From Carya illinoinensis (taxonomy: Eukaryota > Streptophyta > Magnoliopsida > Fagales > Juglandaceae), in contig NC_056760.1 in NCBI RefSeq assembly GCF_018687715.1, positions 36,904,001 to 36,968,000 on the forward strand: DNA of 64,000 bases. Direction: 5' to 3'. The notes beneath the pieces are model-generated. The model did not search any database. It worked only from the letters and a program-made list of their open reading frames with translations, and was not told the DNA's origin. Below are positions 41,000 through 53,342 of the stretch, one piece after another. Both the position numbers and the translations under genes were made by a program. Every line of letters starts with the position of its first letter. The first letter of the stretch is position 1.

Positions 41000-42330
41000 A
41001 ATTTTAATTAGCATATATATCCTAAAATAATTAAAACCCAATCTGATCAAATAGAAATCAACATAAATATTAGAGAAGACAAATAACAATAAAACAAAAC
41101 AGCTGGAAATCTCAAAACTAATCGTATGTATTACAAAACATGGTAATTAATTATAAATAGGACCATAGTTTTTGTCCTTTTTCACTTCAATTATTTGTCT
41201 CGTTTGTTTTCGAAATTGTGACTTTGCAATTGGGGTCTTGCGTCACGCGTGACCTAATGTACCATAAGCGAATGCCCAAGATTGTTTTTGGCGTCTTCCC
41301 CCTCTTGTGGACAGGGTCAAGTCTGTTTTATGTCGCTCTCCCGCAACCTTTTCCAGCACACTTCCAAACAAAACTGCATTAGTTGCCAATCTTCTTTTGC
41401 ATACTAATTTAAGGCCATTTCCCCTCATTTGCCAACCTTGGTCAAGCATTTAGAAAAATGCTAGATAATGGTCAATTGATATTTAAGGTAAAAACAAAAC
41501 ATCTAAATCCTTTCTGTGCATTTCTTCAATAGACTTTTCAGTCTCTGTAAAAGGGACCCCATATTTATTATCTGTTTCAAAATCCTCAATAGTCCTAAAC
41601 CTTATGTTGATTTTCATTTTTCATCTCAAATCATCAAGTGTTTCAATTTAAACTCTATAAATAAACGTATTTTTTTTAATTAAACCCGTGATTTGATTGT
41701 TAACATTGTGTCGTGTGGTAGACTTTTCTTTTATTTTTAATTGTGAAAATTTATTCAAGAGAATAAAATGAAAAATATAGATATAAGTAAGAATTTCCAA
41801 TCATTTAAGATGTAGAATGAAGAATTTATATATTTTCATTATTTTTGCCTTTTCTTTTATTAATCTTTATGGTAGAATCTATGATATTATATATGCGCTA
41901 TATTGGGCTTTCCAGATAATAATGGCAAGCCCATGGGCTTGTCACAGGAGTCCCATATCAGAGTTATCTGGGATTTCTTTTTCGCTTCTTAGGCCTTCAA
42001 TAAATTGGGTATAAGGGCCGTTCTCGGCGAACTTGGTCCATCTGACAACGACATGTCGCATGCTTTTACAATCTCTACAAACGTCTAAACAAGTTCCAAA
42101 GCCAAGGCAAGGCATTTGGATGCTACTTATGCTTGTGCACAACAACTTTGGATGAGTTACTTGGAAGCACAGAAATTCTTTTTACGTAACGGATTTCTTT
42201 ACCAAACTAACTTTCGAATCTCACATGTACCACTCCTCTCGAATAGAGAAGAAAAATTTTACAAATAAGCCTTACACTATACATGTTCACTTAATTAATA
42301 TGTAATTTTTTATTTTTATTTTTTTTTATC
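41000..42330. other. intergenic, two short minus-strand open frames of unknown worth
   Basis: Minus-strand frames at 41243-41449 (contains KLVCKRRLATNAVLFGSVLE) and 41942-42145 (contains GTCLDVCRDCKSMRHVVVRW) have protein-like composition, but no start context, splice signals or recognised family. They may be exon relics. The rest is AT-rich spacer. Confidence 0.3.
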
Positions 42331-42335
42331 TTAAT

Positions 42336-42819
42336 TAGGGGTGTAATTGGTCAGGTCCAGCTCGGGAAAGGTCACAAACCGAAAATTTTGGTCCATCATT
42401 TTTGCTGGACTGTTAGTTATTAGTCCAGTTGGTCCATAAATATTTTTTTTTCATATATTTTCTTCTTTTTTTTTTGACAAAAAACTTAATACAAAAAATT
42501 AATTAAATTAGTAAAATTCAAATTAAGTGATCTCTTTAATATTTTATATATGGTTAATGAATATTAAATAATTTCATTGTATATATAGTCAATGGTGAAC
42601 TTTTATAATTAATTTATACAACTACTATATAAAATAATATATTATGTATATATAAAATAATTAAAAATATATATACACATTCGATCAGTCTTGGTTCGGT
42701 TCAATCTAAAAAAATGCACCTCGAGATTGACAAATAAAACTATCAGATCGGTTCGATTCGAACCAAACTATTCGGTCCAGTTAATTTTTCTGGTCCAAAC
42801 CGATGGGCTTACACCCCTA
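42336..42819. mobile_element. hAT-like MITE, 484 bp, perfect 8-bp target duplication
   Basis: Termini are TAGGGGTGTAA at the left and TTACACCCCTA at the right, flanked by ATCTTAAT at 42328-42335 and 42820-42827. Subterminal GGTCCAG/GGTCCA and GGTTCGGTTC motifs resemble those at 5340 and 6780. It is too short for a transposase. Confidence 0.88.
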
Positions 42820-42829
42820 ATCTTAATGC

Positions 42830-43640
42830 TTAAATATGTGTATTTAAATAGAAGAGTAAAAATGACCAATCACACATTGATTAAATGAATATGTGTGATG
42901 TAAGATTTCCTTGTAATTTTAGAATCTCCGAGAAACACCAAACATAAATTCCTTCTTAAAATCTCCCATGGATCCGTAATAAGTAGGTATTTAATGATAA
43001 AACTAAGTTATTAGAAATAACTTAAACGTCCTTCAAATACAAAGATTCGGAATTAAACTTCAATTATATTGTGGCCGTGCCACTTCAACAAGACTCCTAG
43101 CTTCCCAAGTTCTCCACATAACATAGACAAACATGAAAGATAAACATGACTCAATGCTTTCTTGTGAGGTTTAGATAATGAGAAGTGTTACAACCACAAA
43201 CAAATCTCATAAAATAAAATTTATAAACTGTTATGGTTTCATATAATACATTATATCTATTTTACAATAAAAATAACTTTACAATTTAACGTACTACATC
43301 AAGCCATATAAGTCAGTTTATAGATTTACTTTTTTAGAATCTTTTTTTAGCTAAAATATTTCTCTTAGATCAGACTCCAAAGTCAACGATTGCATAGCAA
43401 GTGAACTAGTTACTTGTTTTGTATTTGGCTATGAGCAATGACTCCTTGCGGACAACCCACATGAAGAACAAGTTTCAACATCATTGAAGTCGAAGGATCT
43501 GTCATTGTTAATGCTCTCGCACAATAGGTCAAAACGGGAGAAAGAGTCATTTACTGAGGTAATCTGGGCCTCAAAAGGAGTGGTCTGGTACACCCGGTGG
43601 TGGTCTAGTGTGGCATGTACGATGTCGGCGTATATACTCA
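42830..43640. other. intergenic with one MITE-like copy
   Basis: 43182-43370 is the second copy of the repeat at 39714. A minus-strand frame at 43429-43641 (contains FDLLCESINNDRSFDFNDVE) is open for 70 codons but not recognised. Confidence 0.35.
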
Positions 43641-44060
43641 TGGATGTGTAAGTAAATAAGTGCAGAAAAAATAAAAGAAGTGATCACACATATTTACGTG
43701 GTTAGGCATAACGCCTACGTCCACGAGCATTTGAGAAGGTGGAATCCATTATAGTATTCTTGTTTATAGTCTCTTATTCCTTATTGTACAATGATGGTTT
43801 CTGATACATTTATTGGAGATGAACATCTGCGCTAGAGTTCTTTGTCCAGAGGTTGAAGGTGGAGTTGAAGAAGAAAAAGATGAAGTCTAAGCCCTCTTAT
43901 TCCCTGACAGCCCCATGCCTTTTGTATCCCCTAACAGTCCACCCTACTCCCTGATCCTTGATAGCCCCTACACCCACGTTATCTTTTGACTTCATGTTAC
44001 CTTCTACTTCCTTTCACCCTTTGTCCCCTAGTGGCTTGGTGGGTAGGACTTGGGTTTTGG
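43640..44060 (+). mobile_element. possible LTR fragment of a copia element
   Basis: The phrase TATTTACGTGGTTAGGCATA followed by ACGCCTACGTCCACG is typical of LTRs of several plant copia lineages. A run of short CCCTAACAGTCC-like phrases follows. No partner LTR or internal domain is present, so this would be a fragment. Confidence 0.35.
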
Positions 44061-46178
44061 TGTTTTATTTCCCTCACAGTCATGGTTTAAAAGAGAAATC
44101 ATAAGAATCTCAAACTCTTCCAATGGTTTTTTCTATTGTGATTTCTCATTGTAAGGGGGTAAAATAAACTAGGCACAAAATGATTTTCAAGGCTCATTCC
44201 ATCAAAAAGTCATCACTATGAGATAAAAGAAGAGAGAAGAAAAAGCGCAGAGAATGCAAAGTGTTAAAAGTGTGAGAAAGAAAAAAGAGGAGTGAATATA
44301 AAGAAGGAGTGATGTGAACTAAAATAGTGATCTAGGCAGGACAATCTCATGATCTTCCATAAATGATTTATTTATTTTTTTAATTTTTTTTTACATCAAA
44401 TAGCAATTTTAAGTGAGAGAAAAGAGACTTACAACCAAATGGTCTGTCAAATCTGCAGCCAAAAGTAGGCAACAAATGTAATTCAGTACTTCATATTTAA
44501 CGTGTCAGTAGGGCACAGGACCACCAAAAAAAGAGAAACCTAAAGTTTGATACAAGTACTGCAAAGTAGAAAAGGTCCCTGGTAAAAACAGCACCCAATT
44601 TTTCTTTTAAGTAATCAAACAGTGCGGTAGAATTATCTAAATGTTCATTGAAGCCTTCCAAGAAAGAACACAAAATTCAATAGAGTCCAGACCCAATGAT
44701 TAGTTTTTCACCCTCCTCCAAGCCACCATGACAACCAGATAGAAAAAAAGACGACCAAACAACCAATAACACATTCACGTAAATAACCTTTCTCATTTCA
44801 CTTGAACATATATCAAGCTCGTTAAATCAAGTGAGAGTACCCGCTCGATATTATCAATAGCTTTGAAATTTTTTGATGAAACTGGTGATAAATAGTTAGA
44901 TTCACATGGATGCCAAATCAAACCAAAACAAAACAAACAAGAAAGAATGGGAAAATTCCATTTCACTGATATCAACCGTTGGACCATTGAGCTGCCAATT
45001 CACCTCAAATCAATTAGCGCTCAAATCTTTTATGACATACATCGCACCCTAAAGAAGACTTTAAAGTTATTACTATAAAGAAATCTCAACCATTTTTATT
45101 GGAAACTAGTAACTACACGGTACAAGACTTTTGGAGCACGCCTAGAGAAGTAAAGAGTCTCAAGTCTTTTACTTCACTACCGTGCCTTAAGTGTGAACCT
45201 ATAATATTGGACTCTTGAACAACAAAATATTTGAATCAAGCTTTGTTTAGACTATTCATCGTCATTTTATTTTTCATTATTTCATCTTGATCTTTTGAAA
45301 TTGCATCAAATAAATATTGAAGAACTATTAATTAATTTCATTGATCTATCATCTATCCATTATTTTCTGTTCACATCGTACAAATATAAAGAAAATGGTA
45401 CCGATGAATTAGAATGATTTATAATAAAAAATAAATATAAATCATTATATTGAATATTTTTCAAAATTTTCATAAAAATGAGGCTTTATTTATAATTTTG
45501 AAATAAAAATCTGTAAATTTATATTTAATGCAACAATTTAAAATAAGGTTTTGTTTAAAATATAAATTATTCATTGTATTAAATATAAAGTTTAGTATAA
45601 TAGGGCGTTGCACAAATTTAAAAATATAAAAATTTTTAATTTTTATTTAATAAAGAGTTTTTATATTTAAAAAAGAAGATAAAATAAACGCATCCCACTT
45701 TTATTTTTAGATGCATTATGTAGGGTGGAGCGACAATGGCTTGAGTGGTCTTATCCTTGGCCGGCCGGAGATTCCGACTTAGAACACCACATTCTGAAGA
45801 AGTACTGGGGAGACTATTTTTTTATAAAAGAAAATGGGAAGAAATTATGAAGGGAGGTAATTAAGTAATTTATAAGTTGCAATCCTCATCTATTTTATAA
45901 GTTGTTTCCAAAATCCAAATAATTAATTAATATAATTAAATCTCTTTGTTATTTTTATTTCTTCATTTTTTCAGTTTTATGGGGTTGAGTGAGATTTATG
46001 CATGCAGCAAGTCAATCTATGCAGCCCTTTCGAGTCACGCGGGGTTTAATTATCTATACATATAGTTAATGAGCAGTTGAGCTAAAACGCATCTCTTTAC
46101 CCAACAAAGTCGTCACGCTTTCTTAAGACATCAATTAACTTTCACGATCAGGTATACATGCAAGAGTCGATTGTGGGC

Positions 46179-46217
<39 letters not shown>

Positions 46218-46383
46218 TAGAAATTAATTAATAAAATCTATATCTTTTCATTAAGTTAAAATTTTGAGATAAGTGATGATTTTACATGATATCAAAACAA
46301 AAATCTTGATTTTAAATCCTGATTTTATATTCTATCCTATTTAAGCAAATATTTCACTTATTATTTATTGAAAAGAAGTGTTA
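44060..46383. other. intergenic, nothing assignable
   Basis: AT-rich spacer with no convincing gene on either strand. It ends in a (TA)n tract at 46185-46214 and the target site of the large copia element. Confidence 0.45.
46185..46214. repeat. (TA)n microsatellite
   Basis: Uninterrupted TA repeats lie about 170 bp upstream of the large copia element. Confidence 0.9.
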
Positions 46384-46940
46384 ATATATGTTGAACTCAA
46401 GGTTTCAAGTTTCATGTGATTATAAATCTACACATGGATTTTGATGATAACAAATGAATTCAAAGAATAAAGAAGTCTCAAACTCAAGTTGTCTACACAA
46501 TGGAGTCAAGCACATCAAGGAAACAAGCATGAGCAAGAAGGGAACAAGTTCACATTAAAATTATAGAGTAATGTTGTAAATCTCTTCAAAATTCGAAATT
46601 AGGATTAATGCTCAAAATTAATATTTTATCATAAAGCATTAAAATACATTTTCCACATGTGCATGAATATTTTTGAAAATTAAATTTGAAAATTTTGAAA
46701 GATGATTGATTGTCATCTTTTGCATGTGCATGCCTTGATTAAAGGGTTGAACTTTGAAAATATTAAAGATGATTGATTGTCATCTTTCACATGTGCATGT
46801 TTTATTTGAATATTTTCAAAAGTGATTGATGCTTTTTTAGACTTATACAAGAAGTAAAAGATTAGGTTTGAATTTTTTGAAAATGAAAGTGTGTTCATTT
46901 TGTCATATGCCAAAAGTAAAAGATTAGGTTTGATTTTTTT

Positions 46941-47093
46941 GAAAAAGTGAACGATGTTATCTTTGACAATTGAAAAAGAAGAACCTTTTATTTGAATTCT
47001 TTGAAAAAGTGAATGATGTTGTCTTTGACAATTGAAAAAGAAGAACCTTTTATTTGAATTTTTTAAAAAAGTGAATGATGTTGTCTTTGACAT
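46941..47093 (+). repeat. 62-bp tandem repeat inside the LTR, about 2.5 units
   Basis: Units start at 46941, 47003 and 47065 with GAAAAAGTGAATGATGTTGT-like sequence. The same array is in the right LTR at about 54780-54932. It lies about 40-190 bp upstream of the TATA box, where enhancer-like repeats are often found in retrotransposon LTRs. That role is inferred. Confidence 0.85.
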
Positions 47094-47130
47094 GTGAATC
47101 TTTTTAAATTTGAATATGAAGTCTCATATG

Positions 47131-47141
47131 CCTATAAATAG
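47131..47141 (+). promoter_or_regulatory. LTR TATA box
   Basis: CCTATAAATAG sits about 590 bp before the LTR end, followed some 30 bp on by a likely start region (CTTCACATTCACAACACC). An identical site is in the right LTR. Confidence 0.7.
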
Positions 47142-47728
47142 ATCATTTGAGAGCTTCACATTCACAACACCAAGAGCATACAACATTCATTCAAAGCTTT
47201 TATTCTCCCTTCTCTAAGCATTGAGTCTTAATCCTTGTTCATTTTGAGAGATATAGTTTGCGCTGTATTGTTCTTATTTCACTCATTGAGGAGTGTTTTC
47301 TGATAACCTACCTACTATCAGCTCTTGTATCAGAAAGAGGGTGTGTATAACCCTTGTATGTGTAGAAAGTATTCTACACGGGGAATAGTTGAATCACCAC
47401 GTGTAAGGTGATTGCAAGTGTAGAGGGTGTTCTACACGGATCCTTTGTAGCGGTATTGTTCAAAGGTGTAATAGGTTTCTATCTCCACCTGAAAGAGGTT
47501 GAATAGTGAATTTGGGAATCCTCAAGGGGTAGTTTGAGGCGAGGACGTAGGCAGTGGGGCCGAACCTCGTTAACATACTGAGTTTGCTTCTCTCTTACCC
47601 TTACTCTTTATATTTATTGTTATTTCATATTTTGTTTATATTTTATATTATATATTTGATTTATAATTGTTATTTTTTTATACAACTCAATTCACCCCTC
47701 CTCTTGTGTTAGTCATCTGGGCAACAAT

Positions 47729-47740
47729 TGGTATCAGAGC
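47729..47740 (+). other. primer-binding site, initiator Met-tRNA type
   Basis: TGGTATCAGAGC lies two bases after the LTR and is intact. It is complementary to the 3' end of initiator Met-tRNA, the primer used by plant copia elements for minus-strand synthesis. Confidence 0.9.
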
Positions 47741-47785
47741 TAAGAGCTCTATTATAAGATTAACTATCTTTTGAGTTAAGATCTT

Positions 47786-49420
47786 ATGGCTAACATTGCA
47801 GCTTCATTTGGTGAAGGTCAATCTAGCAGTCGGCCTCTACTCTTTTGTGGAGATAATTACTCATTTTGGAAAGTTAGAATGAGAATATTTCTTCAAACTC
47901 AAGGTAGAGAAATCTGGAAATGTATTGTAAATGGACTTTATATTCCAACAAAAGTGGTTGATGGAGTAAAGGTCAAAAAGGAAGAAGAAGAGTTTGATCG
48001 TGAAGACGATAGACTTTATACTTTAAATTTAACTGCTATGAATTTATTATATAATGCTCTTAATGGAAATGAATTTAATAAAATAATGAATTGCGCTACA
48101 GCAAAGGAAATTTGGGATAACTTGGAAATAACTTATGAAGGAATTTCGCAAGTAAAGGAATCAAAAATTTATATTCTTACTCATGAATATGAAATGTTTA
48201 AGATGAATGATGATGAATCTATTTCTAGTATGCACACTCGTTTTACTAATATCATAAACAGCTTGACAGCTCTTGGCAAAGTTTATTCCAAGGTGGAGAT
48301 AGTAAGAAAAATTCTCAACTCTTTACCAAAACGTTGGGAATCAAAAGTTACAGCGATTCTTGAAGCTAGAGACCTCAAGAAGCTCGAAGTCAATGAACTC
48401 ATCGGGTCACTTATCACCCATGAGTACACATTGAAAAGAGGAGAAGAAGAAGGAAAGCCAAAGAAGAGCTTAGCACTTAAAGCTGTTCCTCATGAAAGTG
48501 AAAGTGATGAAGATGAGGAAAATGACGATAAAGATGAAGAAGTTGCGATGATAACAAGAAGAATTCAGAGGTTCTTGAAGAAAAATAGAACTCCTCCGAG
48601 GAAATCTTTCAAAAAGTTTTCCAAGAAAGATTCAGGTAAAAACGACACTTTAATTTGTTATAAATGCAATAAACCTGGTCATATCAAGCCAGATTGTCCT
48701 CTGCTAAAGAAAGATCGAAACAAGGGCAAGAAAGCAATGAAAGTTACATGAGATGATGATTCAAGTAGCTCAGATAGTGAAGCAAGCAATGAAGAATCAA
48801 CAAATCTTTGTCTTATGGCTAAAGATGACATTGAGGTAACAAATCTTGATAATATTGAAAATCTTTCATATGAAGAATTGCAAAATGTTTTAGAAGAGAT
48901 TTATGAGGAATTTGAAAAATTGGGTATCAAGTATACTGCTTTGAAAAAGAAAAATTCTTCTTTAACAAATGAAATTGAAATTTTAAGAAAAGAAAGTATC
49001 ATTTTGAAAGATGAAAATCTTGAATTGAATAAGAAGAAAACCGATTTAGAAAATATTGTTGAAAACTTTACGAATGGAAAAAGAAATTTTGAAAAACTTC
49101 TTGGTAGTCAAAGATGTGTTTTTGACAAGGCAGGTTTGGGATATATGCCAAAACAAAAATACAAACCTTATAAAAATTTCTTTGATAATCATTCTACCTC
49201 AAAGACTAATATTCAAAATTCTTTTCATAAAAATAATTTTGTCAAAAAAGGATATTATTATAATCATTCAAGTTTTTCATATATGTCACATGCTATTTGT
49301 AATTTTTGTAATAGAAATGGTCATAATTATCATACTTGTCCTATTAGAAGAAATCATACAATGACTATTAGGGCCGTATGGGTACCTAAAAATCTTGTTT
49401 CTTCTAATACTAATAAATAA
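47786..49420 (+). pseudogene. Sirevirus-like gag, one in-frame stop
   Basis: ATG 47786 opens 321 codons containing the copia gag domain (SFWKVRMRIFLQ near residue 30, then KEIWDNLE and SISSMHTRF) and a zinc knuckle CYKCNKPGHIKPDC (C-x2-C-x4-H-x4-C, about residues 291-304). TGA at 48749-48751 stands where this family usually has Trp, and the same frame continues to TAA at 49418-49420. The second part is strongly coiled-coil (about 48840-49080) and ends with a second Cys/His motif, CNFCNRNGHNYHTC. Gag would form the virus-like particle and bind the RNA; here it is truncated unless the stop is read through. Confidence 0.88.
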
Positions 49421-49472
49421 AGGACCCAAAGAACTTGGGTACCAAGAAAAATCATTTTAATTGTTTTTATAG

Positions 49473-52400
49473 GTATGCACGAAGTCATCCACAAGAAAAA
49501 ATAAGTGGTTTTTAGATAGTGGATGTTCAAGACACATGACGGGAGACAAGACTAAGTTCTTTGATCTTAGATCTAAAGAAGAAGGACACGTGACATTTGG
49601 AGACAACTCGAAAGGGAAGATCGTGGGAATAGGTAAAATTGGTAATGAATCTTCTCTCATAATTGAAGATGTTCTACTTATTGAAGGTTTAAAACATAAT
49701 TTTTTGAGCATAAGTCAATTATGTGATAAAGGATTTACAGTTACTTTTAAAATGGATAAATGCATTATTTTGAATGATCATGATTGTAATATTTGTTTTA
49801 TTGCTTTTAGAAACAATAATGTTTATACAATTGATTTTGAAGAAATTACCTCACAAGATGCTATTTGCCTGTCAGCTCAAAATGAAACTAGTTGGTTATG
49901 GCATAGAAGATTAGGTCATGCCAACATGGAACTTATTTCCAAACTTTCAAAAAATGATCTTGTGAGAGGTTTACCAAAAACATATTTTCTTAAAGACAAA
50001 ATTTGTGATGCATGTCAATTTGGTAAACAAACAAAAACTTCTTTTAAAACTAAGAAACATATTTTCACTACTAGACCATTGCAACTGATACACATGGATC
50101 TTTTTGGACCAAATAGAGTTGCAAGTATAGGAGGAAAATATTATGCATTTGTTATTGTTGATGATTTCTCTAGATATACTTGGGTCATCTTTCTTGCTCA
50201 TAAAGATGAGGCACATAATGCCTTTACCAAGTTATGCAAGAGAATTCAAAATGAAAAGGGCTATACTATTTCAAGTATCCGAAGTGATAGGGGAAAAGAG
50301 TTTGTTAATAAAAATATTGAAACATTTTGTGATGAAAACGGTTTTGTACATAATTTTTCTGCTCCTCGAACTCCTCAACAAAATGGGGTAGTAGAGAGGA
50401 AAAATAGATCTCTTCAAGAAATGGCAAGAACAATGCTCAATGAGAATAACTTGCCTAGTTATTTTTGGGCCGAAGCGGTAAGTACTGCATGTTATGTTAT
50501 AAATAGAGTTATGTTAAGGTCTAAGTTAGATAAAACCCCCTATGAGCTTTAGAATGAGAAAAAGCCCAACATTGGTTACTTTCATGTATTTGGATGCAAA
50601 TGTTTTATTTTGAATGACATAGATAATTTAGGCAAGTTTGATGCAAAATCTGATGAAGGTATCTTTCTCGGGTATTCTACTAATAGTAAAGCTTATAGAG
50701 TATTCAACAAAAAGACTTTGACTGTACAAAAATCTATGCATGTAGTATTTGATGAATCTAATTCTCCACTCTCTAAGAAATTTATTGATGAAGAAACAGA
50801 AGGTATAAATAACACAAAAAGTCTCAATCTCAACAAAGAGAAAGCAATAGAGGAAGTTCAACATGGAGCCATCAGGAAAGATCATCAAAATTTAATACAA
50901 GATGCAACCAAACAGTGAAAATTTGTGAAAAATCATCCAGTGGAACAAATTTTGGGAGAACCTTCACAAGGTGTAAGTACTCGATCATCTCTTAGAAATA
51001 TTTGTAATCATACTGCTTTTCTATCTCAAATTGAACCCAAAAATATTGATGACGCACTTCTTGATGAATCTTGGATTCTAGCTATGCAAGAAGAGTTGAA
51101 TCAATTTGAAAGAAATGATGTTTGGACACTTGTTCCTAGACCCAAAAATCATACTATTATTGAAACAAAATGGGTTTTTAGAAACAAGAAAGATGAGTCT
51201 GGAGTCATTACTAGAAATAAGGCTCGACTTGTGGCCCAAGGTTTTAATCAAGAAGAAGGAATCGATTATGATGAGACATATGCACCTGTCGCAAGATTAG
51301 AAGCTATTCGAATGCTACTTGCATATGCTTGTTATAAAGATTTCAAACCTTTTCAAATGGATGTTAAAAGTGCTTTCTTAAATGGTTTTATAAATGAAGA
51401 GGTATATGTTGAGCAACCTCCAGGTTTTGAAAATCATATTTCCCCAAATCATGTTTTCAAACTCACAAAAGCACTATATGGACTTAAACAAGCTCCTAGA
51501 GCTTGGTACGAGAGACTCAGTGGTTTCTTGATTGAAAAAGGTTTTTCAAGAGGAAAAATCGACACAACTCTTTTCATTAAATATGAAAATGATGATATTC
51601 TTTTGATTCAGATTTATGTTGATGATATAATATTCGGTGCTACTAATGAAAATATGTGTCAAGTTTTTGCTAAGATTATGCAGGAAGAATTTGAGATGAG
51701 CATGATGGGTGAACTTACATTCTTTCTCGGATTGCAAATTAAGCAAGCAAAAAGTGGGACATTCATCAATCAATCAAAATATATTAAGGAATTACTGAAA
51801 AAGTTTGGGATGGAAAGTGCTAAGGAAATTGGAACACCAATGAGCCCATCAACTAAACTTGATAAAGATGAATCCGGTAAGTCAGTTGACTCGAAGATAT
51901 ATCGAGGTATGATTGGTAGCTTATTATATTTAACAGCCAGTAGACCAGATATTATGTTTAGTGTGTGCTTATGTGCATGTTTTCAATCATCTCCAAAAGA
52001 ATCACATTTAATTGCAGTTAAGCGCATTCTTAGATATCTTAGTGGTACAATTAACCTAGGGTTATGGTACCCTAAGCACACATCTTTCGATCTAATCAGC
52101 TACACAGATGCAGATTATGCTGGCTGTAAAATAGATCGAAAAAGCACTAGTGGAGCATGTCATTTCTTAGGTCATGCATTAGTTTCCTGGTTTAGTAAAA
52201 AATAAAATTCTGTTGCACTATCTACTGCTGAGGCAGAATATGTTGCTGCGGGTAGTTGTTGTGCTCAAGTTCTCTACATGAAGCAACAACTTGAAGATTT
52301 TAAACTCAAGTATAATCACATTCCAATCAAATGTGATAATACAAGTGCTATAAATCTTTCAAAGAACCCAATACAACATTCTAGAACTAAGCATATTGAA

Positions 52401-52568
52401 ATAAGGTATCATTTTCTTCGAGATCATGTGCAAAAAGGGGATATAATATTAGAGTTCACAAACACACACGATCAGTTAGCAGATATTTTCACAAAACCTT
52501 TACCAGAAGATAGACTATGTATGATCAGAAGAGAAATAGGTATGATGCATGTTATGAATATCTCTTAA
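49473..52568 (+). pseudogene. Sirevirus-like pol with three in-frame stops
   Basis: The pol frame differs by one base from gag and opens just after a TTTTTATAG sequence. In order it holds the aspartic protease (LDSGCSRHMTG, near 49510), the pre-integrase zinc segment (LWHRRLGH, CDACQFGK, 49895-50030), integrase with its D-D-E residues (HMDLFGP, RSDRGKEF, NGVVERKNR, 50090-50410), reverse transcriptase ([19 protein letters not shown], 51350-51640) and RNase H ([26 protein letters not shown], 52100-52430). It ends at TAA 52566-52568. Internal stops are TAG 50550, TGA 50916 and TAA 52203. The first two replace expected Trp and the third expected Gln. No other frameshift is seen within pol. Confidence 0.9.
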
Positions 52569-52616
52569 AAAATAGACCAGAGTTAATAAAAATAGAGATA
52601 GATTTTTTAAATACTT

Positions 52617-53054
52617 TTACATAAACTTGAGATTCTTAGCCTCATGTTTGAGACGCTCATTCTCTTCATACAATATCATGTCATTCTTATTCATGGGAAC
52701 CGGCAAGCGGAATGAAGAATCTAATAAAGATTTTAACTGTTTATTCTTCTGCCGAATGATTCATTTCCTTGTATGAGACTCTTGAACAATTCGTTGAAGT
52801 ACAATAATTTGTTCTTTGAGCCTTTCAACTTCATGATTTTTGGCTTGTAGCCGCTGAGAAAAAGCAACAATAGAGGAAGAGTAGCGAGTCTCAAGACTCA
52901 CCAAGTCATAAATAGCATCAGAATCTGACTTATTAGTCAGATTATTATTTTCTTGCTGCAACATGGCACCAATGACAGCTGCAGAAAGGACAGGAGGTTG
53001 AGATGCAGAATGCCTCATGGATGGATCTAGAGAAATGTTAGAAGAATGAGCCAT
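52617..53054 (-). CDS. antisense ORF 1 of the Sirevirus-like element, coiled-coil protein (one in-frame stop)
   Basis: On the strand opposite to gag-pol, ATG 53054 opens 97 codons to TGA at 52761-52763. The frame then stays open for another 47 codons (RQKNKQLKSLLDSS, EENERLKHEAKN) to TAA at 52617-52619, so the original product was probably about 145 residues. The protein has an acidic and Ser-rich N-terminus and a heptad-like C-terminal half (FSQRLQAKNHEVERLKEQII). Residues 28-82 match residues 34-84 of antisense ORF 2. Function is unknown. Additional ORFs between pol and the 3' LTR are known in several plant LTR retrotransposon lineages; I cannot say whether this pair has been described. Confidence 0.55.
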
Positions 53055-53342
53055 TGAGAAAAAAATAGAAGGCTTAAAACGAGAATACTGAAGGAATGCA
53101 GATGAGTTATAGAGATGAGATGAAAACTTGATGCGGATTGGATGAACTTCAGGACTGATTTTATAGAGATAGCATAAAGAATAAGACAAACTATTTTCTC
53201 TTCAAATCTTATTTAGTCAAAAGAAATACAAGATATGCTGGACACACATTGTCAAAAGTTTTCTTACTAACCCAGCGAGATTAACAGTAGATTGTCCCTA
53301 TTTTTCTAGTAAACGGTGAACCTCTGCTGTTATCTGCCGATG

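Larger units (their letters stand above)
46389..47726 (+). repeat. left LTR of the Sirevirus-like element
   Basis: The LTR starts TGTTGAACTC and ends GGGCAACA. It contains a 62-bp tandem repeat (46941-47093), a TATA box CCTATAAATAG at 47131-47141 and two imperfect hairpins (GTGTAGAA...TTCTACAC at 47360-47379 and GTGTAGA...TTCTACAC at 47418-47437). Near the 3' end is a GGACGTAGGC and GTGGGGCCGAACC signature common in this LTR class. Confidence 0.93.

Noticed and set aside
42691..42888. 65-codon plus-strand frame
   Set aside because: It lies mostly in the right end of the 484-bp hAT-like MITE, formed by its subterminal repeats.
46713..47093. 126-codon minus-strand open frame inside the left LTR (and its twin at 54552-54932)
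   Set aside because: It is created by the 62-bp tandem repeats, is rich in Phe/Lys/Asn low-complexity sequence, and is present twice only because LTRs are duplicated.
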